A stretch of DNA of 64,000 nt from an uncultured Christensenella sp. GTDB taxonomy: Bacteria > Bacillota > Clostridia > Christensenellales > Borkfalkiaceae. This document shows, piece by piece, positions 8,691 through 19,700 of the stretch. Both the position numbers and the translations under genes were made by a program. Location of the stretch: assembly GCA_910577555.1 (NCBI GenBank), contig CAJTLF010000008.1, positions 1-64,000 on the forward strand, in the 5' to 3' direction. Position 1 is the first letter of the stretch; each line of letters begins with the position of its first letter. The notes under the pieces are model-generated. The model was not told the DNA's origin and did not search any database. It saw only the letters and a program-made list of their open reading frames with translations.

Positions 8691-9387
8691 CGGCTTTAAT
8701 TACCTCTGTTAATATATTTAATTGAATATTTTGCAGATTGGCAATAGATTTTTCAAATTCCTTTTCAATAGTCTCTGTTACACGTTCCGCGCTTGAATCC
8801 TCATCAAATATATTTGTATGATCATTACAAGCAATATACACGCCAGGTTTAATGTAAGCAGAAGGTTGAAAGGTTACTGAAATTTGCCCATTTACGTCTT
8901 TTTTAGTCTTTTGAACTTGCAAAGAAGTTAACCCACTTTTTCTGTCATCGCCCGATACTTCATCACCAAGAAGTGACTCCCAATATTTTTTAGGATTTAG
9001 TCTATCACCAATTTTATGGTAATCAGATATTGAATTTATTTGATAATGAGCACTGAAGTTGAAACCAAATGCGTTTATGGACAAGCCGCCAAGGTTTTCA
9101 AATGTCTTCACAATGAAATCTTTTAAAATAATTGCTGGTTCTTTCTCTGCAACAATTTGAAAACGTCTTTGCTCAATTTTAACGCTAAATTGAGATGTTT
9201 TAAATAATGTTAACTGCGGTGTTACGATAATTGGACAAGTTGAAGACTGATTTCTAGCAAAATCCATTTCTTCTAAAGAAATTATGTTATTTCTATAAAA
9301 CCATTCAGGTTGGAACATCGCAGGACTAAACTGACCAATTAATACTATAGAGTATTGCTTTCTTTCTGGTATAAAACTTGCACTCAT
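8683..9387 (-). CDS. Uncharacterised protein, first gene of MBL operon
   Basis: 234 residues, soluble. The start is supported by GGAG 8 nt before ATG 9387. The protein opens with IVLIGQFSPAMFQPEWF, then has INAFGFNFSAHYQI, IGDRLNPKKYWESLL, and PSAYIKPGVYIACNDHTN near the end. This order recalls, from memory, a broadly distributed unnamed family (pattern 'GxNxxxHF...GxRLxPKxxWxxLL...PGVxxxxNDH'). No catalytic motif can be assigned. It heads a tight operon with the 223-residue protein and the MBL hydrolase, under the promoter at 9449-9477, so the three probably act together. A role in defence is inferred only from the neighbourhood. Confidence 0.75.
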   Translation of the reverse strand: MSASFIPERKQYSIVLIGQFSPAMFQPEWFYRNNIISLEEMDFARNQSSTCPIIVTPQLTLFKTSQFSVKIEQRRFQIVAEKEPAIILKDFIVKTFENLGGLSINAFGFNFSAHYQINSISDYHKIGDRLNPKKYWESLLGDEVSGDDRKSGLTSLQVQKTKKDVNGQISVTFQPSAYIKPGVYIACNDHTNIFDEDSSAERVTETIEKEFEKSIANLQNIQLNILTEVIKADE

Positions 9388-9448
9388 ATTTTATCTCCAA
9401 ATAATTTTTCTCTGTATAGTCTATTCAGCATTATAACAAATATGTTTT

Positions 9449-9477
9449 ATTATAGCATACTAAAAATCAAATAGCAA
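9449..9477 (-). promoter_or_regulatory. Promoter of the MBL three-gene operon
   Basis: Minus-strand TTGCTA (9477-9472), 17-bp spacer, TATAAT (9454-9449), about 62 nt before the first ATG. A second TATAAT-like sequence lies closer to the gene without a good -35. Confidence 0.55.
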
Positions 9478-9492
9478 TACTAATATTATTTA

Positions 9493-9521
9493 TTGTTATT
9501 TCTTTTTAGTAAAATTATACA
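9493..9521 (+). promoter_or_regulatory. Rightward promoter at the island edge
   Basis: TTGTTA (9493-9498), 17-bp spacer, TATACA (9516-9521). It points into the truncated leucine-rich-repeat gene, but the ATG directly after it (9529) opens only a 10-codon frame that ends in TGA. In the 9388-9742 gap I see this promoter, the leftward promoter and the repeat remnant. Confidence 0.4.
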
Positions 9522-9532
9522 TAAAATTATGA

Positions 9533-9742
9533 CTATTACTTTCAGGCATAACTATTCCTGAAAGCGTAACGAATATAGGCAAAAAAGCTTTCAACGGTTG
9601 CACAAGTCTTACGGGAATTACTCTACCGTACAGCGTAACGAATATTGCCGAAAGCGCGTTCTATTACTGTGAAAATCTTAAAACCGTCTCATATTGCGGC
9701 GATATAAAGGGCTGGCTTGAAATTAACGGTCTCAATAACTTA
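9533..9742 (+). pseudogene. 5'-truncated leucine-rich-repeat remnant, in frame with the next gene
   Basis: From about 9539 the sequence reads LSGITIPESVTNIGKKAF and on through two more LRR_5 units, in the same frame as the gene at 9743. A TGA at 9530-9532 closes the frame upstream and no ATG, GTG or TTG start is available in this part. The repeat homology begins abruptly against AT-rich sequence. The original gene therefore extended further left, with signal peptide and earlier repeats, and has lost its 5' end. Confidence 0.65.
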
Positions 9743-12235
9743 ATGACAGCAATTTCAGGAGTATCACTTTATATAAACGGACGCGAACTTACACGGCTGA
9801 CTATTCCCGACAGCGTAACCGCTATTCCCAACTATGCTTTCAGCAATTGCGTAAATCTCACTGACGTAACAATACCAGACAGCGTAACAAGCATCGGTAC
9901 CGGCGCGTTCAACAAATGCCGCAATCTTACAAGCGTGAACGTCCCCGACAGCGTAACAATCATTAACAATTACACGTTCCGAAACTGCGTAAGCCTTACA
10001 AGCATAATCCTACCCGACGGCGTAACAAGAATCGGTATCGGCGCGTTCGACGGATGCCGCAATCTTACAAGCGTGAACGTCCCCGACAGCGTAACAACAC
10101 TATACGATGAAACGTTCCGAAACTGCATAAGCCTTACAAGCATAACCATTCCGGAAAGCGTAACAAGCATATATAATTCATTTGACGGTTGTATTAATCT
10201 TAAAACCTTTTCATATAGCGGAGATTTAACGGGTTGGTTTGCAATGAACGGACTTCAGTACTTGACGGAATCTTTTTCAGACGTAACGCTTTTTATAAAC
10301 GGAACCGAAGTTAACGAACTGACTATTCCCGACGGCATTACCATTATTCCCGCCTACGCTTTCCGTAATTGCGGCAGTCTTACAAGCTTAAACTTACCAA
10401 ACACCATAGAACAATTCCGACAAGATGCTTTCAAAGGTTGCAACAATCTTAAAACAGTTTCCTATAACGGCGACCTAAAGAGTTGGTGTAGAATTTACGA
10501 GCTTAACAACTTAATGGGATTAGTTTCAGACGTAACGCTTTTTATAAACGGAACGGAAATTAACGAACTGACTATTCCCGACGGCATTACCATTATCCCC
10601 GCCTACGCTTTCCGTAATTGCGGCAGTCTTACAAGCCTAACGATAAACGACACCATGTTAAACGTCGAATCCTATGCTTTCAGTAATTGTAACAACCTTA
10701 AGAAATTAAATATACCAAACGGCTCAAATAGTATCAGCAACGACGCATTTGCCGGTTGCCCTATCGAATATGCCGCCGTTCCGGCAGCGTCAGTTCGTTA
10801 TATCCCCAAAACCAATCTTAAAACCGTCGTAATTACAAATAACGATTCTATCCGCAGCTCAGATTTCAGCGGTTGCAAAAACCTTATAAACATTACTATT
10901 CCGGATAACTTAGTAGAAATAAGCGAAGACGCATTCAAAGGTTGCCCTATCGAAAACGCTACTATTCCCGCTCATGCAGTACAGCGTATGCCCAAAGGTA
11001 ACTTGAAAAACGTTGTAATTACAAGCGGCTACAGCATCTTTGAATATGCGTTCAGCGATTGTACACAGCTTACAAGCGTAACCCTTTGGGACGGAATACC
11101 CTACATTCCTTCATGTGCTTTCAAAAATTGCGTCAGTCTCACAAACTTAAACGTTCCCGATGGTGTAACGAGTATAGATTATGGAGCATTTTATAATTGC
11201 AGCAGTCTTACAAGCATAACTATTCCTGACAGCGTAACGAGTATAGACGCACTCGCTTTCTTCAATTGTAGCAGTCTTACGAGCGTGACCATTCCGGATA
11301 GCGTAACGAGTATAGATTACGCCGTATTCAACGACTGTAGCAGTCTTACAACCGTGACTCTTCCCGCTAACTTAACGGATATCAAGTATAAGACCTTCTA
11401 TAATTGCACCAACCTTACCGATATAATAATTCCCGATAGCGTAACGAGTATAGGCTTTGAAGCGTTCTACAATTGCAGCAGTCTTAAAACCGTAACCGTT
11501 CCGCAAGGCGTTAAGAAGATTAATCCGGATACGTTCCATAATTGCACGAATCTTGCAAGCATAACTCTGCCCGATAGCATAACGGGCATTGATAATTTCG
11601 CATTCTATAATTGCACGAGCCTTACAAGCATAAACCTGCCCGATAATCTAACGAGTATAGGCACCAACGCATTCAAAAATTGCACGAGCCTTGCAAGCAT
11701 AAACCTGCCCGACAGCGTAACTGATATCGGCAACGAAGCGTTCAATAATTGCATCAGCCTTACAAGCATAAACCTACCCGGCAATATAACGAGCATCGGC
11801 GGATATACTTTCTACAACTGCAACAGTCTTACAAGCATAAACCTACCCGACAATATAACGAGCATAGGCGAATACGCTTTCTATTGTTGCAAAAATCTTA
11901 AGGATATAACCATACCCGACAAAGTAAGGAGCATAGGCAGAAACGCCTTCCACGGTTGCCATGGTTTTACAAACTTAACCATTCCCCAAGGCGTTCGAAA
12001 TATCAGCACGGAAATATTTTTTGGTTGCAGAAATCTCACAACGGTGACACTGCCGACCGGTATAAATAACATCGAAGATGCAGCTTTCGCTTATTGTCTT
12101 GCACTTACGGATATAAACTACAACGGCACGATACAACAGTGGAACGCTATCAACAAAAACTTACACTGGTTCATCGGTCAGAAAAACTTCACAATCCACT
12201 GCACGGACGGCGATATAACCGACGTAAATTCTTAA
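9743..12235 (+). CDS. BspA-like leucine-rich-repeat protein, 5'-truncated
   Basis: 830 residues from the first ATG, made almost wholly of LRR_5 (Treponema/BspA type) units of about 23 residues with the pattern 'LTSITIPDSVTSIGxxAFxxCxx'. Such proteins are normally secreted adhesins. Here there is no signal peptide, no anchor and no ribosome site before the ATG (preceding codons read GLNNL, which is itself repeat sequence). Three longer modules contain a 'YxGDLxxWxxxxxLxxL...VTLFINGTEVNELTIPDG' unit; two of these are nearly identical at DNA level. The gene is probably a decayed or silent copy rather than a working cytoplasmic protein. A terminator follows at 12272-12300. Confidence 0.7.
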   Translation: MTAISGVSLYINGRELTRLTIPDSVTAIPNYAFSNCVNLTDVTIPDSVTSIGTGAFNKCRNLTSVNVPDSVTIINNYTFRNCVSLTSIILPDGVTRIGIGAFDGCRNLTSVNVPDSVTTLYDETFRNCISLTSITIPESVTSIYNSFDGCINLKTFSYSGDLTGWFAMNGLQYLTESFSDVTLFINGTEVNELTIPDGITIIPAYAFRNCGSLTSLNLPNTIEQFRQDAFKGCNNLKTVSYNGDLKSWCRIYELNNLMGLVSDVTLFINGTEINELTIPDGITIIPAYAFRNCGSLTSLTINDTMLNVESYAFSNCNNLKKLNIPNGSNSISNDAFAGCPIEYAAVPAASVRYIPKTNLKTVVITNNDSIRSSDFSGCKNLINITIPDNLVEISEDAFKGCPIENATIPAHAVQRMPKGNLKNVVITSGYSIFEYAFSDCTQLTSVTLWDGIPYIPSCAFKNCVSLTNLNVPDGVTSIDYGAFYNCSSLTSITIPDSVTSIDALAFFNCSSLTSVTIPDSVTSIDYAVFNDCSSLTTVTLPANLTDIKYKTFYNCTNLTDIIIPDSVTSIGFEAFYNCSSLKTVTVPQGVKKINPDTFHNCTNLASITLPDSITGIDNFAFYNCTSLTSINLPDNLTSIGTNAFKNCTSLASINLPDSVTDIGNEAFNNCISLTSINLPGNITSIGGYTFYNCNSLTSINLPDNITSIGEYAFYCCKNLKDITIPDKVRSIGRNAFHGCHGFTNLTIPQGVRNISTEIFFGCRNLTTVTLPTGINNIEDAAFAYCLALTDINYNGTIQQWNAINKNLHWFIGQKNFTIHCTDGDITDVNS
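10275..10636 (+). repeat. Recent 249-bp-offset internal duplication in the LRR gene
   Basis: 10275-10387 and 10524-10636 (113 bp each) differ at only three positions, while neighbouring repeat units differ widely. The offset of 249 bp equals 83 codons and keeps frame. Confidence 0.75.
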
Positions 12236-12271
12236 GCTTTAACGGCAAAATTCAACACCTTAACAACACGA

Positions 12272-12300
12272 AATCGGTTCGGCATATCGCCGAACCGATT
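12272..12300. terminator. Bidirectional terminator between LRR gene and the giant-protein operon
   Basis: Perfect 12-bp stem, AATCGGTTCGGC (12272-12283) with GCCGAACCGATT (12289-12300), 5-nt loop, T-run on the right and A-run on the left. It serves the convergent genes on both sides. Confidence 0.85.
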
Positions 12301-12332
12301 TTTAATTCACCCGCTTTAAAAAGCTTTCAATT

Positions 12333-13745
12333 TCACTTCGCCGTCCCGTCCGTAGCGGCGGCTTCCTTCAACGCGCCCGCCTGCACTCCGTCGGGTTGGG
12401 CAACTGCCCTGCGCTTAATTTCCACCACCTTAATAAGCCCCAGGTCAATAAGCGAATTTGTAGTGGCAAACGGCACGGTATAATCAACTTCTTCCCGCTC
12501 CGTCTTGGAAATTTCCATCTGCCCGAACACTATATCTATTAATTGCATCGCATAATTCAGTCTGCGGTTGCTCTTAATCCTGTAAAGTATGGGCGTAGTG
12601 GTCGCGGCGTTTCTCAACGAAAGGTCCTCCACCGCAAACTTCGTCCCTTCGAACGCGTCGGGATTGCCCGCAAGGCAAAGGCATAAAGTCTTGCCCCTTA
12701 TAAGCAACAACGCCGCGCTCGACTTTTTGTAACGGAACGATTCGTGCTTCCAGCTCTTCTGCGCGCTCACCTTATCGTAAGCAAGCAAATAATTTTTCAG
12801 TCTGGAATAACGCTCCTTCACTTCCGCATCCGACTGGATAACGCGCGCTTCGAAACTGCGCAAATACCGTATTCCGCGGTAAGCCGCCATAGCTTCTTCC
12901 TTTTCCAGTCCTTCCGCTTCGCCCACAACTTTTATAAGCCTGCGCTTTATAAGCACGTAAGTCGACTGGTAAGGCATAACGAAATCTCTGTACTCGTACC
13001 CGTCGTCGCGCAGAACTCTGAACCCCGCCAGCACTATATCGATTAATTCCTTTGCGTAAGCGGTCTTGCGCTTGCTCTTTACGCGATACGCACAGGGCGT
13101 GGTATTCTTCTTACTGCGCAAAGACCAGTCCTCCACGGCGTATTTAGTTCCCGCAAAAATCACCGCGTCCGTCGCAAGACAAAGGCACAAGGTTTTTCCG
13201 CGCATCACGAACGCCGCAACGGTCTTGTTTCCTATTCTGAAAATCTCCCGCCGCCAGCTTATGCGCGACCGCACCTTGGGATAGCTCAGTAAATGGTTTT
13301 TCAGCTCGGAATATCTGCCCTTTATCTCGTCGCTCGCCTGCGTAATACGCGCGGTAAAGCTTCGGTTATACCGCACCGCCGCGCCCTTCTCGTCAACCTC
13401 CACGTCAACGCTCTCTTCATCGTCAACGTCGTCCGCTACTACGACAGAGCTTTCCCCGTCGGCTTCGGCTTCCGCCGCCGCAATCTCTTCGTCCTCGTCG
13501 GCGTCATCGTCGTCGGGCAACTCTTCAAGGGGTACGCCCGAGCGCAGAGCGTTCAGCTTTTCAAGCAACGCCATTCGCTGTTGCTGTAATTGCACGGTGT
13601 GCAGCTTATGCTCGCCGCGCTTACGCAAAAGGTATGCAAGGTAGCCGTTCACCGCTATCAGCGCGGCAATAATCAGGCACAGTAAAACTATTCCCGTAAT
13701 CTGACCCGCGGAAAACAATCCCGCCAATACGTTCACGCCGCTCAT
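12333..13745 (-). CDS. Membrane-anchored protein with a duplicated uncharacterised domain
   Basis: 470 residues. One N-terminal transmembrane segment (about 12-35, IVLLCLIIAALIAVNGYLAYLL) is followed by an Asp/Glu-rich linker (about 75-115). Then come two copies of a domain of about 110 residues, near 128-240 and 290-405. Each copy shows the order RSFxARxxQ, YSxLKNxLLxYxKV, SWxxExFR, RGKTLCLCLA, GTKxAVEDxSLR, YRxKSxRxxxYAxxLIDIV. I know this motif order from hypothetical proteins of gut Clostridia but no function is assigned. The start overlaps the stop of the 4555-residue gene by 4 nt (ATGA), so it is made together with it. It may be the cytoplasmic or membrane partner of that surface protein, possibly regulated with it by the upstream kinase genes. 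Confidence 0.8.
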   Translation of the reverse strand: MSGVNVLAGLFSAGQITGIVLLCLIIAALIAVNGYLAYLLRKRGEHKLHTVQLQQQRMALLEKLNALRSGVPLEELPDDDDADEDEEIAAAEAEADGESSVVVADDVDDEESVDVEVDEKGAAVRYNRSFTARITQASDEIKGRYSELKNHLLSYPKVRSRISWRREIFRIGNKTVAAFVMRGKTLCLCLATDAVIFAGTKYAVEDWSLRSKKNTTPCAYRVKSKRKTAYAKELIDIVLAGFRVLRDDGYEYRDFVMPYQSTYVLIKRRLIKVVGEAEGLEKEEAMAAYRGIRYLRSFEARVIQSDAEVKERYSRLKNYLLAYDKVSAQKSWKHESFRYKKSSAALLLIRGKTLCLCLAGNPDAFEGTKFAVEDLSLRNAATTTPILYRIKSNRRLNYAMQLIDIVFGQMEISKTEREEVDYTVPFATTNSLIDLGLIKVVEIKRRAVAQPDGVQAGALKEAAATDGTAK

Positions 13746-16700
13746 ATCTTCGCCTCCCCGTCGCCGTCCGCCTTGGCTTCGGCAAGCTTTTTCTTTCTGT
13801 ATACCACGAACTGCCAGATTGCCGCCACCGCGACTATCACTACCCCGCCCGAAAGCGAACCCATGATAATCCCGAACAGCGTGTTAGAACCGAGTATTTC
13901 CCAAGTAATGGAAATCTCTCCGTCCGTGCCGTCGCTCCACTCGTAGTTAGCGGTATCCTTAAGCGCTATAACCGCGGTAAACTCACCGCCGTATCCGTAC
14001 GAATTGCCCGCAATGCTCATTATTTCGCCGTCAAAGCCTTCGGGTATAAACTCTATAACCGAGCCGTTCACGAAATAAGTCTTTGCGCCGCGCACGGGCT
14101 TTTCCACTTTCTTCCGTCCGACGGTCCAGCTCAACACCGCCATACCGTCGCCGTCGGTTTCCACGCCCGCCGCCCACGCGTAGTTTGGCGCGTTCACAAG
14201 CGCAACTCTCACTTCGTAAACGCCCGCGTTCCTTGCAAATACCTTCACGGAATTTCCCGAAACGCTCAGATTCCCGTCGTAATGTACGGTCATCGCCGAG
14301 CGGTCGAAGCCCGCCAACGCCGCGCTCAAATCCGCGCCCGTATAAACGTTATTCGCCCCGTCGCCGCCCGTTACAATCACCAGCTGCGGCGCGTCGACGA
14401 TTATCGGAGTAATCTTAAACGAAACGGGTTCCACGTTTTCGTATTTCAGCTCGTTATAGTTCCCGTTCGGGTCTGCGGGAACGGAAAGCTTAACCCAGTA
14501 AGTTCCCACGCCGTCGTTTCTGGGCGCGCCGGGCAGATATTCCCCGTCGCGGCTCGACGAATATAAGAACAATATGCCATCGTTGCCGAACTTAACGGTC
14601 GCCCGCGGCAGGTTAGCCGCCGCATCGTATTGCCCGTAAATCCAGTCGTTAACGGAAATGCTTCCGATAACCGCGTTGTCCGCTTTTTCTATAGTAAACG
14701 CAAGCTCGCGCTCGGCAATATCCACCGACTTCCACTTCATATTGCAGAAATCCTTCATTCTCAGCGTAACGGTATGTTCGCCCGCATTCACGAAAGTGCG
14801 GTCGGGGTTGAGAAGCTCGTAAGTGCCTTCGGCGTAAACGTCGTCGCGTATTTCAACCTTCAACGGCTCGCCCGTGTAAGTCTTGCGCACCACGGTAATA
14901 AGCCCCGCGTCGATTTCCTTTTTCTTAACCTCGAAAGGTACGCTCGCCGTACCCGTAAGCACGTAATTGCCGCCCGCCGCGTTTAAAACGGTCGCAAGAT
15001 AAGTTCCCGCATCCTTGGGGCATTCGGACGAGTTATACGCGTCGCCCGCGTTATTGACCCCCGAATATACGTAATTGAACGTAATTCCGTCCGACGAAAT
15101 TTCCGACCTGTGTCCGTTCACCGTCTTGTAAACCTTTTCAACGGTAACGCCCGTAATGCTCGCGTCGCCGTAAGTTCCGCCGCCCGGCTTTATGTCCACG
15201 CTAATCTGCAACGGGTCTATGCGGTAAGTACCGCTGAAGAACGCCACCGCGTAATCGTCGTTGTTCCAGCCCGAGCAGGTTATCTCGTAATTGTCTACCG
15301 CGCTCGTCACGGTCGCTTGGGTGGTAAGGGTAATTCCGAACAGCCGCTTAAGGTCCGTGCCGTCGTCCCATAAAGCGATAGCTCCGTCAACGAGACTCAA
15401 CCCTTCTTCCGCCGCCGCAAGCGAAATCGCTTCGCGGTAATAGGAATTTACCGAACCTATTCTCACGGTAACCGCCGCCTTTTCCACGGTAAGCGTGCCG
15501 CCCACGTTTTCAATGGGCAGATAATAATTATCAGAGCTAATCCCAGCGACCATTCCGCCGTCCGCCTTAAGAGTAAGCGCGTAACCGCCCGCCCTTACGT
15601 GCAGCTCGTTTCCGTTCACGCCCGCGTCCGCTAAAATATACTCCACGCCGTCCGTCACCGTCAGGCTGTTGCCCTGCGTATCCCGTCCGACGAATCCCGT
15701 AACTTCATAGCCGAACGCCGCCTGCGCAAAGGTCTGCCCGTAAACGAGAGTTCCGCTCACCGTCACGCTCAGAGCGCGCTTTTCAATCGTCAGCCGCTTA
15801 TACGAAACCGCGGTGTTAAAGTTCTCCGCGCCGACGGGCGATACGGTCGCCCTTATCCAGTACTCGCCGCAATCGTACGCGTCCGTCGTCCACTTGACTC
15901 CCGCGGGAACGAGCTCTCCGCCCGTCTCACCGCCGTAAGGCGCGTATTCTATAACGACGCGCGACTGCCCGTACTTGTTCGAATTTGCTTTTGGCGCGGT
16001 ATATCCGTCGCCGTAAACGGCGGTAATATCCCCCGTTTCCCAAACTACGGCATTGTCGTCCGCCGCCTTGACCGTCTGGGTAAAAATGAGTCGGGTCCCG
16101 TCCGCCGACCATTCCGCAATAAGATGGGTCACGCCGTCCGCCTGTACGGTAAGGCGCGAAAGGTCAACGCCGTCGGGCCACTTGAAGTTGCCGCTATCCG
16201 CAATGGCGAAAGTAACGGTATAGTCGCCCTTGTTCAGCGCGTAAAGCCCCGCGCCGCCCGCAACGTATTCCCAATTGCCCCCGTAATATATCGCAAGCTC
16301 GCGGTTATCGAACTTCGCAAGGGTGTAAAGCGCGTCGCCCGTGTAAACGGTATTCGCGTTTTCCCCGCCCGATATAATTCCGAACTCGGGCAAAGTAACT
16401 TCGGCTCTTTTAATCTCGAAAAGGAAGTATGCTTCGGCGATTATATCCCCCGAAGTGAGCGAAGCCTTCAACACGTACCAGCCCGCGTTCACGGGATTAA
16501 TTCCGAACGCCCCGCAAACGGGCAGCTCTTCGGGCAGCTTAACGCCGCGCACGAGTCCCGCCGTATCCTGCGTAACGCGCGCATACGAGAACGATATCGA
16601 ACCCGACGCCCCCGCGGGAGCTATCTCCGCCGTGGGGTTGCTCGCCGCCTGATTGAACGCCCAGTCGTCTATGTTCAGGCCCGCAATGGAAATTTCACTG

Positions 16701-19700
16701 CCTTCCGCAATTACCCAGAAGGTCAGCGCGACTCTCTCGCCCCCTTCCGACCACTCGTAGTTGTTCACCGCGTAGTCGTTAAATCTCACGGTAACGGTGT
16801 ATCTTCCCAGCTTATCGGGCGTAATCTCCAGCCCGTCGCCGTAAGTCGCCCCGTCCTTAATCAGGTCGTCCGTCACGTTATTCTGCAAGGTGCGCGAGAA
16901 CGAAACGATAGTCATTATATCCGCCTTGAACGCAGGCACGGGCTTAATCGCGTTTACCGCGTCGTAATCGAACTGTGTGTCCGAAAGCAGAAGATTAATA
17001 GCCCGCTTGTTTATTCTGTAAGGCACGGCAACGCTCGCCGCACCGCTTTCAAACGCGTAATTTCCGTCGGTAACGGTAACCTTGACGAAGAACTCTCCCG
17101 CAACAGCAGGTGCCGTCGCCGAGTAAGTCCCGCCCACAGTCGCCGAATAACCGAGCGTGTACACGGGCGCAACACCGAAAGAAGTAAGACTGCCGCTGCC
17201 GTCCGCAAAGGTAATTTCCGCAGGTCTTTCCAGCCCGAACCTTCCGCCGTTGGTCGCCCCGTCGTCCGCCGTGTAAACGTTGTCCGCCGCGACCGCGCTC
17301 ACCGTTCTCGGCACTACCGTCGCGGTAATCTCCACGGGTACGATTTCATAGTTGGTAAACTCTATCGAGCCGCTCTCTATAACGGGCAGAATTTTATAAA
17401 TCTCCCCCGCGTTCGAAGTCCACGCCGCGTATTTCGTAGTCCCGTTCGTCGCGGGCGCGGAAACCTTATTGAAATCACCCCTTCTCGCCGCGTTCCCGAT
17501 TGCCGTAGCCGTGCCTTCGTCTGCATTCAGCCAGCCGCTGAACACCAGCGAATAATCCCTGCCGTACTCCGCGGAGTTTCCGTAAATCACGTTAAACGCG
17601 CCGTAATCGTACACGCCCGCGCCTTGTGGTGCAACCTTAACGCTCAGTTTAAGCTTCTTCACCCTGTAAACGGGCAGCTTCCCGCTCTGCGCTCCCGCGT
17701 CGGTAACGTTCTCGCCCGCCGCGTTAAGGAAGGTAATATCGTAATTTCCGTTGCCGCAGCCAAGCGTCATACCGTAATCGCCCGCGTCCTTCACGCTCTC
17801 GCCCACGTTAAGGCTTATATCCAGCGCGTTCAGCCGCTCCTTCAGGGTATTTTTGTTTAGTCCCAGATACCAGTCCGCGTCGCTCCCGTCAACTTCAAGG
17901 AACTTCGTCGGCTCGCTCTTTAAAAACGAAGTCAGCTTTTCCTGATGGAACCCGCGGCTGTCCCCCACGTAGTCCCACGCCGCACGCTCGCCGTTGGGCA
18001 CGTCGTAATATCCGTACACCGTAACGCTCAGCTTTCTCGGCGCAACGGTAAGCGTCCCCTTGTTGGGCGAAAGATTTACGGCAAAGTTATTTCCCTTAAT
18101 CTGCACGCCGTCTATATCGGCTTCAATCACTAATCCCGCGGTATGCACGGGCGTGCTTACCGAATACCCCGCAACCCCGCACGAAATGTGCGACGGGTCC
18201 TTTAAATTGCCCGCGGCAATCTCGTCGGCTATAAAGCTCTCGGGCGTACCCGCAACCGCCGCCACCGAATAATGCACCTTAAACCCGCCGAACTTCTCAA
18301 GCGGCGTGCTGTATCCGATAGTCGCGTTCTCCGCGCTCACGCTCAGTATTCGCCTTGCAATCGTAAACTCGTGACGAAGATTATCCCCCGCCAGCCCGTA
18401 ATTCTTAACGCCGTCGAAGTTGAACGTCATTCCGTAATTTCCCGCATTCACCGCGGTATATGTAACGGTATCGTAGGGGCTTTCGAACGCATACTCTGCC
18501 GCGGCGGCAATTCCCGTAAACACGGGGGTTGCAAGCCCGCTCAGATTATCCCCGTCCACAAGTCCCGTAAATTTAAGGGTAAAGGTGTACGCCGCTCCGC
18601 GGTAATACCTGTTCGAGCTGTCCCAGCTCACGCTGTCGTCGTTTACCGTTTTCACCACGCCCAGCGTCTTTTTGCCTATCTCGTAGTCCTGTTGGGTGGT
18701 GTAAGATTCGTAGTTGGGATTATCCAGCACGAACGCCACCCTGTAGCTCCCCACGTCCTTGGGCGTTTTCAACGCTTCCGCCGAGCCGCTTCTCACCATA
18801 TCGTCGGTGATAACGCAGATAGGCTCGCCCACCGTCTGGTCGCCCGACCTGAAATAGTAAGCGTATTTAATCTGTATTCCCTTGTCGTTGAGAATACCGT
18901 CCAGCCCGCTCAGCCTGTAATACTTGCGCAGTCCGTCGTATACGTCCACGCCCTGCGTATATTCGGTAAATACCCCGCCTTCGAACTTATACCCGCGCGG
19001 GTTGGTAAGCATTATGGGCGCCTTCTCTATGGTGAAAGTTCCCGCCCTGTCGCCTATCGCGCCCGCCTTGTCGCAGTCGGTACTGCCGTTTACCGTAATC
19101 TCGTAGTTATCCGCGTAATCCCCGCCGTTGAATATGGCGTAAATCGAGTATATTCCCGCATCCGCGGTGTTGTTCACGCCCTTCAAATCGACCGCGTCGG
19201 ACTTCAGCACGAACACCGTCTGGTCGCCTACGGGATAGGAAGTATTTAAACTTGCAACTATATTCTTTCCTGCGGCAACGTGTCCTGCGCAGAACGAGCC
19301 GCTCTCCAGTCTGAAAGTATATCCCTGCAAGCTCTCGTTGCCGTAGCCCAAATTGTATAAATCGAAGTGGTTGCTCTTGTCGTCTATTCTAATCGTCAGC
19401 GCGCGCTTTTCAACCGTAACCGTACCGTTTTGGAAAATTACGGTATAGTTTTCCGCGCCCGCATACTCGTAAGCGTTTTGGTAATCCCCTACCTTCACGC
19501 CGTCAATCTCGTCCACGAAAATGGCGTACCCGCCGACCGGTTTACCCGCCGCGTATGCGGTCGCAAGAACGAACTCCGTAACTTCGGAAAGCCCGTCGGC
19601 AACGCCCGTGCCGTCGCTTGCTACGAGTCCGCTCACCGAGTAAGGGAACTTCCCGCCGCTCACGAACTGCGCGTCGCCCGTATAATCGCCAATCCCGTCG

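Noticed and set aside
9529..9561. ATG-initiated frame directly after the promoter at 9493-9521
   Set aside because: It ends after 10 codons and is not in the frame of the LRR repeats. It is more likely a by-product of the junction than a gene.
9743..12235. Regular repeats that could suggest a CRISPR-like or satellite array
   Set aside because: The period is about 69 bp in frame and translates to LRR_5 units; there are no conserved repeats with unique spacers.
16124..17860. Long plus-strand frame (578 codons) inside the giant gene, with many similar ones from 13744 to 27187
   Set aside because: They lie antisense to a continuous MBG-repeat coding frame, are rich in Arg, Val and His as expected from codon complementarity, and lack domains and ribosome sites.
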